NCBI GenBank assembly: GCA_030263635.1
Contig: SZPI01000123.1
Location: forward strand, 1-8,545
DNA length: 8,545 nt
Direction of reading: 5' to 3'
Source: Flexicrinis sp001567485
GTDB lineage: Bacteria > Chloroflexota > Anaerolineae > Aggregatilineales > Phototrophicaceae
Positions within the stretch are counted from its first letter, which is position 1. Every line of letters starts with the position of its first letter. Below, piece after piece: positions 6,420 to 8,545 of this stretch. The notes beneath the pieces are model-generated. The model saw only the letters and a list, made by a program, of their open reading frames with translations. It ran no database searches and was not told where the DNA came from. Both the position numbers and the translations under genes were made by a program.

Positions 6420-7343
6420 ATGAAGCGTTGCATTGTCGTGGTCATGGTAGTTCTGGTGACTTCCTTGGCTATCACGGTCCCCCTATCGGCTCAAGGTGAC
6501 TCAGAAGACGGTTGCGGCCCTGAGACTCTTGCCCAAGTAGCGCAGACTGCAATTGATCGCTACGATCCCGACTCGGTCTCTGAATCCTCGGAGCAGGCAC
6601 TCGCCCGTCTCCAGACGCTCCGCGATACCATCGGGGAACTGATCTCTAGCTGTGAGAGCACGGGTGATCAGCCGGGCGATGGTTCATCGGGTACCGGCAC
6701 ATTCGCCGATCCGTTCAAGTTCGGTGTTGCGGGTGACACTGGGCAAGGGTTGAGCATAAAAGTGATCGGGGTTGTAAGACCTGCCGATACCCTGATTCGC
6801 AGCTTTAATAGATTCAATGATCGCCCCGGTCCCGGACAAGAGTACATCAGGCTAACGATTGAAGTGTCCTGTAATGAGGGCGGAAGCGAGGCGTGTGATA
6901 CGAACTACTTCGACTTCAACCTCACAGGAAGTAAGGGAGTTGTATACGACTTCGCATCCGTAGTCAACGATGATGATCTTGACGTGACGGTGTTTCCGGG
7001 TGCAAGCGGGACGGGCACGGTGGTTTTCCTGATTGATGCTGCGGATACGGACCTTCGCTTAATCTACAATGAGGGTTTTGGCAGTGTGAGTGACGGCGTG
7101 TTCTATGAGGCGGAGCCGTCCAAAGATTCCGGCCTCGAAATTCGTGCAGATTCAAATGTGAATATCCGTAGCGGCCCGTCGACGAATGCTGGTGTTGTCG
7201 ATAGCTTGGCGTCGGGCAGTACCGTGATTGCGTTTGGTCGGAACCAAGACGGTTCATGGGTTCAAATTGCCAATGGTTGGGTGTTCGCCAGTCTCGTGAC
7301 GACAGATGGCGACATCATGCAGCTGCCAATCACCGCCCAGTAA
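6420..7343 (+). CDS. Secreted protein with DUF4352-like and C-terminal SH3b domains
   Basis: A predicted extracytoplasmic protein of 307 residues. The N-terminus is a signal peptide: basic MKR, a hydrophobic core (IVVVMVVLVTSLAITV, 5-20) and likely cleavage near LSA-Q (24/25). Residues about 30-80 form a short helical stretch flanked by C32 and C78. Residues about 83-95 are a Gly/Ser/Asp-rich linker. Residues about 96-230 look like a DUF4352-type beta-sandwich (EYIRLTIEVS at 141-150, YDFAS, then a G-rich turn before VVFLID at 201-206), with C151 and C159 as a possible disulfide. Residues about 240-293 are a bacterial SH3 domain (VNIRSGPSTNAGVV at 247-260, WVQIANGWVFASLV at 280-293), often a wall- or peptide-binding module. 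ATG 6420 is preferred over GTG 6414 because GGAG (6408-6411) is 8 bases from the former. A hand count of one 60-base line here gives 50% GC against 67% in lutB. No link to lactate is visible. Confidence 0.85.
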   Translation: MKRCIVVVMVVLVTSLAITVPLSAQGDSEDGCGPETLAQVAQTAIDRYDPDSVSESSEQALARLQTLRDTIGELISSCESTGDQPGDGSSGTGTFADPFKFGVAGDTGQGLSIKVIGVVRPADTLIRSFNRFNDRPGPGQEYIRLTIEVSCNEGGSEACDTNYFDFNLTGSKGVVYDFASVVNDDDLDVTVFPGASGTGTVVFLIDAADTDLRLIYNEGFGSVSDGVFYEAEPSKDSGLEIRADSNVNIRSGPSTNAGVVDSLASGSTVIAFGRNQDGSWVQIANGWVFASLVTTDGDIMQLPITAQ

Positions 7344-7379
7344 TCTAAGAGGCGTAACTCGCCAATCGTGTATATCGAG

Positions 7380-7446
7380 GCGGGCGTGTTTAACTCCCAA
7401 ACAGTGCGATAAGCGAACGCGCACGTCGGGGCTAGAACACGCCCGC
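7380..7446. repeat. Long inverted repeat between convergent genes
   Basis: The 11 bases at 7380-7390 (GCGGGCGTGTT) are perfectly complementary to 7436-7446 (AACACGCCCGC), with a 45-base intervening segment. Inside it, GTGCG (7404-7408) pairs with CGCAC (7420-7424). The element fills most of the 128-base gap between the SH3b gene stop (7343) and the epimerase stop (7472). It could be a two-way transcription end signal, but neither strand has a following T-run. A small mobile-element remnant is the main alternative. Confidence 0.5.
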
Positions 7447-7471
7447 TGGTGTTGTCCGCTGCGAACGTAGG

Positions 7472-8383
7472 CTAGTCCGCCAGCATCACCGTCATCGAGA
7501 AGATGCCGCTGCGCATTTCTCCCGGCGCGAGGATGAACACGCCCGACCCCTCGACTCCGGCATCGACGAGGTTGAAGCCGTCATTGACGTTGGTCATCGG
7601 CTCCAGCGCAATAAATGGCTGGTCTTCCGGCGCATACAGCAGCCAATGCGCGAACACCGGGTCGGCGTCGAGCGTGAGGATCACGTCCAGCTCGTCCCAG
7701 CTAATGCGCGCCTGTCCGCCGGGGACGCGGCCGGTCAGCACGTCATCATAAACGCGGTCGCCCATCGGCCGCGGCCTGACGAAGTTAAGCGCGGGATCGA
7801 CAGAATGCGGCGCGCTGTGCGCTAGGGAATTCAGTAGGTCGAACTGCTGAGTGCAGGGGATTTGCAGGGTAGGCGGCGTGCTCGTTTTGACAAAATACGG
7901 GTGATGCCCGAAGCCGGCAGGGAACGGCCGCTTGTCGGCGTTGCGAAGCTGGAGATCCCAGATAAAGCGTGGGCCATCCAGCAGATAACGCACCTGTGCG
8001 GTGAACGCGAACGGCCAGTTGATATCGGGAAAGTCACGGCTGTCGAACGCGCATGTCACGGCATGAGTCGACTCTTTGACGACCTTGAACAGCCGATTAC
8101 GCACGTCGCCGTGACGGGCGGTGTTATCATCCGATGAGGTGCGCAGTTGATACTGTTTCCCAGCGGCCCTGAGGATGCCGCTGCGGATTCGGTTGCACCA
8201 CGGCAGCATGATGAAGCTGGCGCACTTGGACGCGCTGCCGTAGTCGGCCGGATCGGTCGGGCGCATCACGTCGATCCATGCGCTGCCGTTCCATACCTGC
8301 CCGAACGCGACCGACGCGCCGGTTTCCGGCAGGATTCCGACCTTCCACGATGCGTTTTCCAGCGTGATCACCCGCGGCGTCAT
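7472..8383 (-). CDS. Aldose 1-epimerase (galactose mutarotase-like) family protein
   Basis: A 303-residue cytoplasmic enzyme of the galactose mutarotase-like fold, expected to interconvert alpha and beta anomers of an aldose. Typical family stretches are LPWCNRIRSGIL (60-71, with the substrate-contacting arginine in NRI), ARHGDVRN (89-96, first conserved histidine H91), FGHHPYF (158-164, second conserved histidine at 160 or 161) and ALEPMTNVNDGFN (259-271, catalytic glutamate E261). All expected catalytic positions are occupied. The sequence is closer to the broad aldose 1-epimerase family than to classic GalM, so the sugar specificity is unknown. The ATG at 8383 has GGAG (complement of 8389-8392) five bases upstream. 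It is transcribed convergently with the SH3b gene. No sugar-utilisation neighbours are visible on this side of the window. Confidence 0.88.
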   Translation of the reverse strand: MTPRVITLENASWKVGILPETGASVAFGQVWNGSAWIDVMRPTDPADYGSASKCASFIMLPWCNRIRSGILRAAGKQYQLRTSSDDNTARHGDVRNRLFKVVKESTHAVTCAFDSRDFPDINWPFAFTAQVRYLLDGPRFIWDLQLRNADKRPFPAGFGHHPYFVKTSTPPTLQIPCTQQFDLLNSLAHSAPHSVDPALNFVRPRPMGDRVYDDVLTGRVPGGQARISWDELDVILTLDADPVFAHWLLYAPEDQPFIALEPMTNVNDGFNLVDAGVEGSGVFILAPGEMRSGIFSMTVMLAD

Positions 8384-8545
8384 AAGATCTCCGTACCGGC
8401 TGCCTCATCATCGTACACTGTACCAACGTTCAGGACTAGTCCGTCGTCTAGCGCTTGCGATCTGCACAACACCTGCGATCTGAGTATCAACGACAGAGCC
8501 GGTGTTCGTAAGTCGAGAGATTCGGTCTCCCATCTTGCAGCGTTA
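8384..8545 (-). promoter_or_regulatory. Upstream region of the epimerase gene with short repeats
   Basis: No gene is supported in these 162 bases up to the window end. GTACACTGTAC (8413-8423) is a palindrome with 5-base arms around one base, 29 bases upstream of the epimerase start. TGCGATCTG occurs twice in direct orientation (8456-8464 and 8474-8482), 18 bases apart. These could be regulator sites, but I found no good -35/-10 pair on the minus strand. Confidence 0.25.

Overview
The window (about 60% GC by eye) looks like chromosome of a GC-rich bacterium. Chloroflexota is my best guess, from the mix of LutABC, a secreted DUF4352-like plus SH3b protein and long CAGT-heptad repeats. This is inference; no rRNA or other marker gene is present. 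Seven protein genes are supported. No RNA gene, insertion sequence or CRISPR array was seen.

Layout. On the minus strand, a GAF-PAS sensor histidine kinase (2829 to 1087) is followed after 51 bases by an LdhA-type D-lactate dehydrogenase (1035 to 28). A 224-base divergent control region (2830-3053) separates these from the plus-strand lactate-utilisation genes. lutA (3054-3839) and lutB (3836-5245) overlap by ATGA. lutC (5682-6323) lies 436 bases further on. Next comes a gene for a secreted protein (6420-7343) with a DUF4352-like domain and a C-terminal SH3b domain. It converges on a minus-strand aldose 1-epimerase family gene (8383-7472), and a paired long inverted repeat (7380-7446) lies between the two.

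How the genes fit together. LdhA reduces pyruvate to D-lactate with NADH, and LutABC is the iron-sulfur complex that oxidises L-lactate to pyruvate. The locus therefore carries enzymes for both making and consuming lactate, arranged back to back, with a soluble sensor kinase on the side that makes it. No response regulator or lactate permease is in view.

The most unusual structure is a tandem array of 34 in-phase heptads (consensus CAGTNNN, 5273-5510) between lutB and lutC. It has 21-base and 105-base higher-order periods. Degenerate AGT-type heptads run back through the last codons and stop codon of lutB. The left edge of the window (1-30) shows the same kind of heptad beginning exactly at the ldhA stop codon, in the same orientation relative to the gene. 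These two occurrences suggest a dispersed repeat family that sits at the 3' ends of genes.
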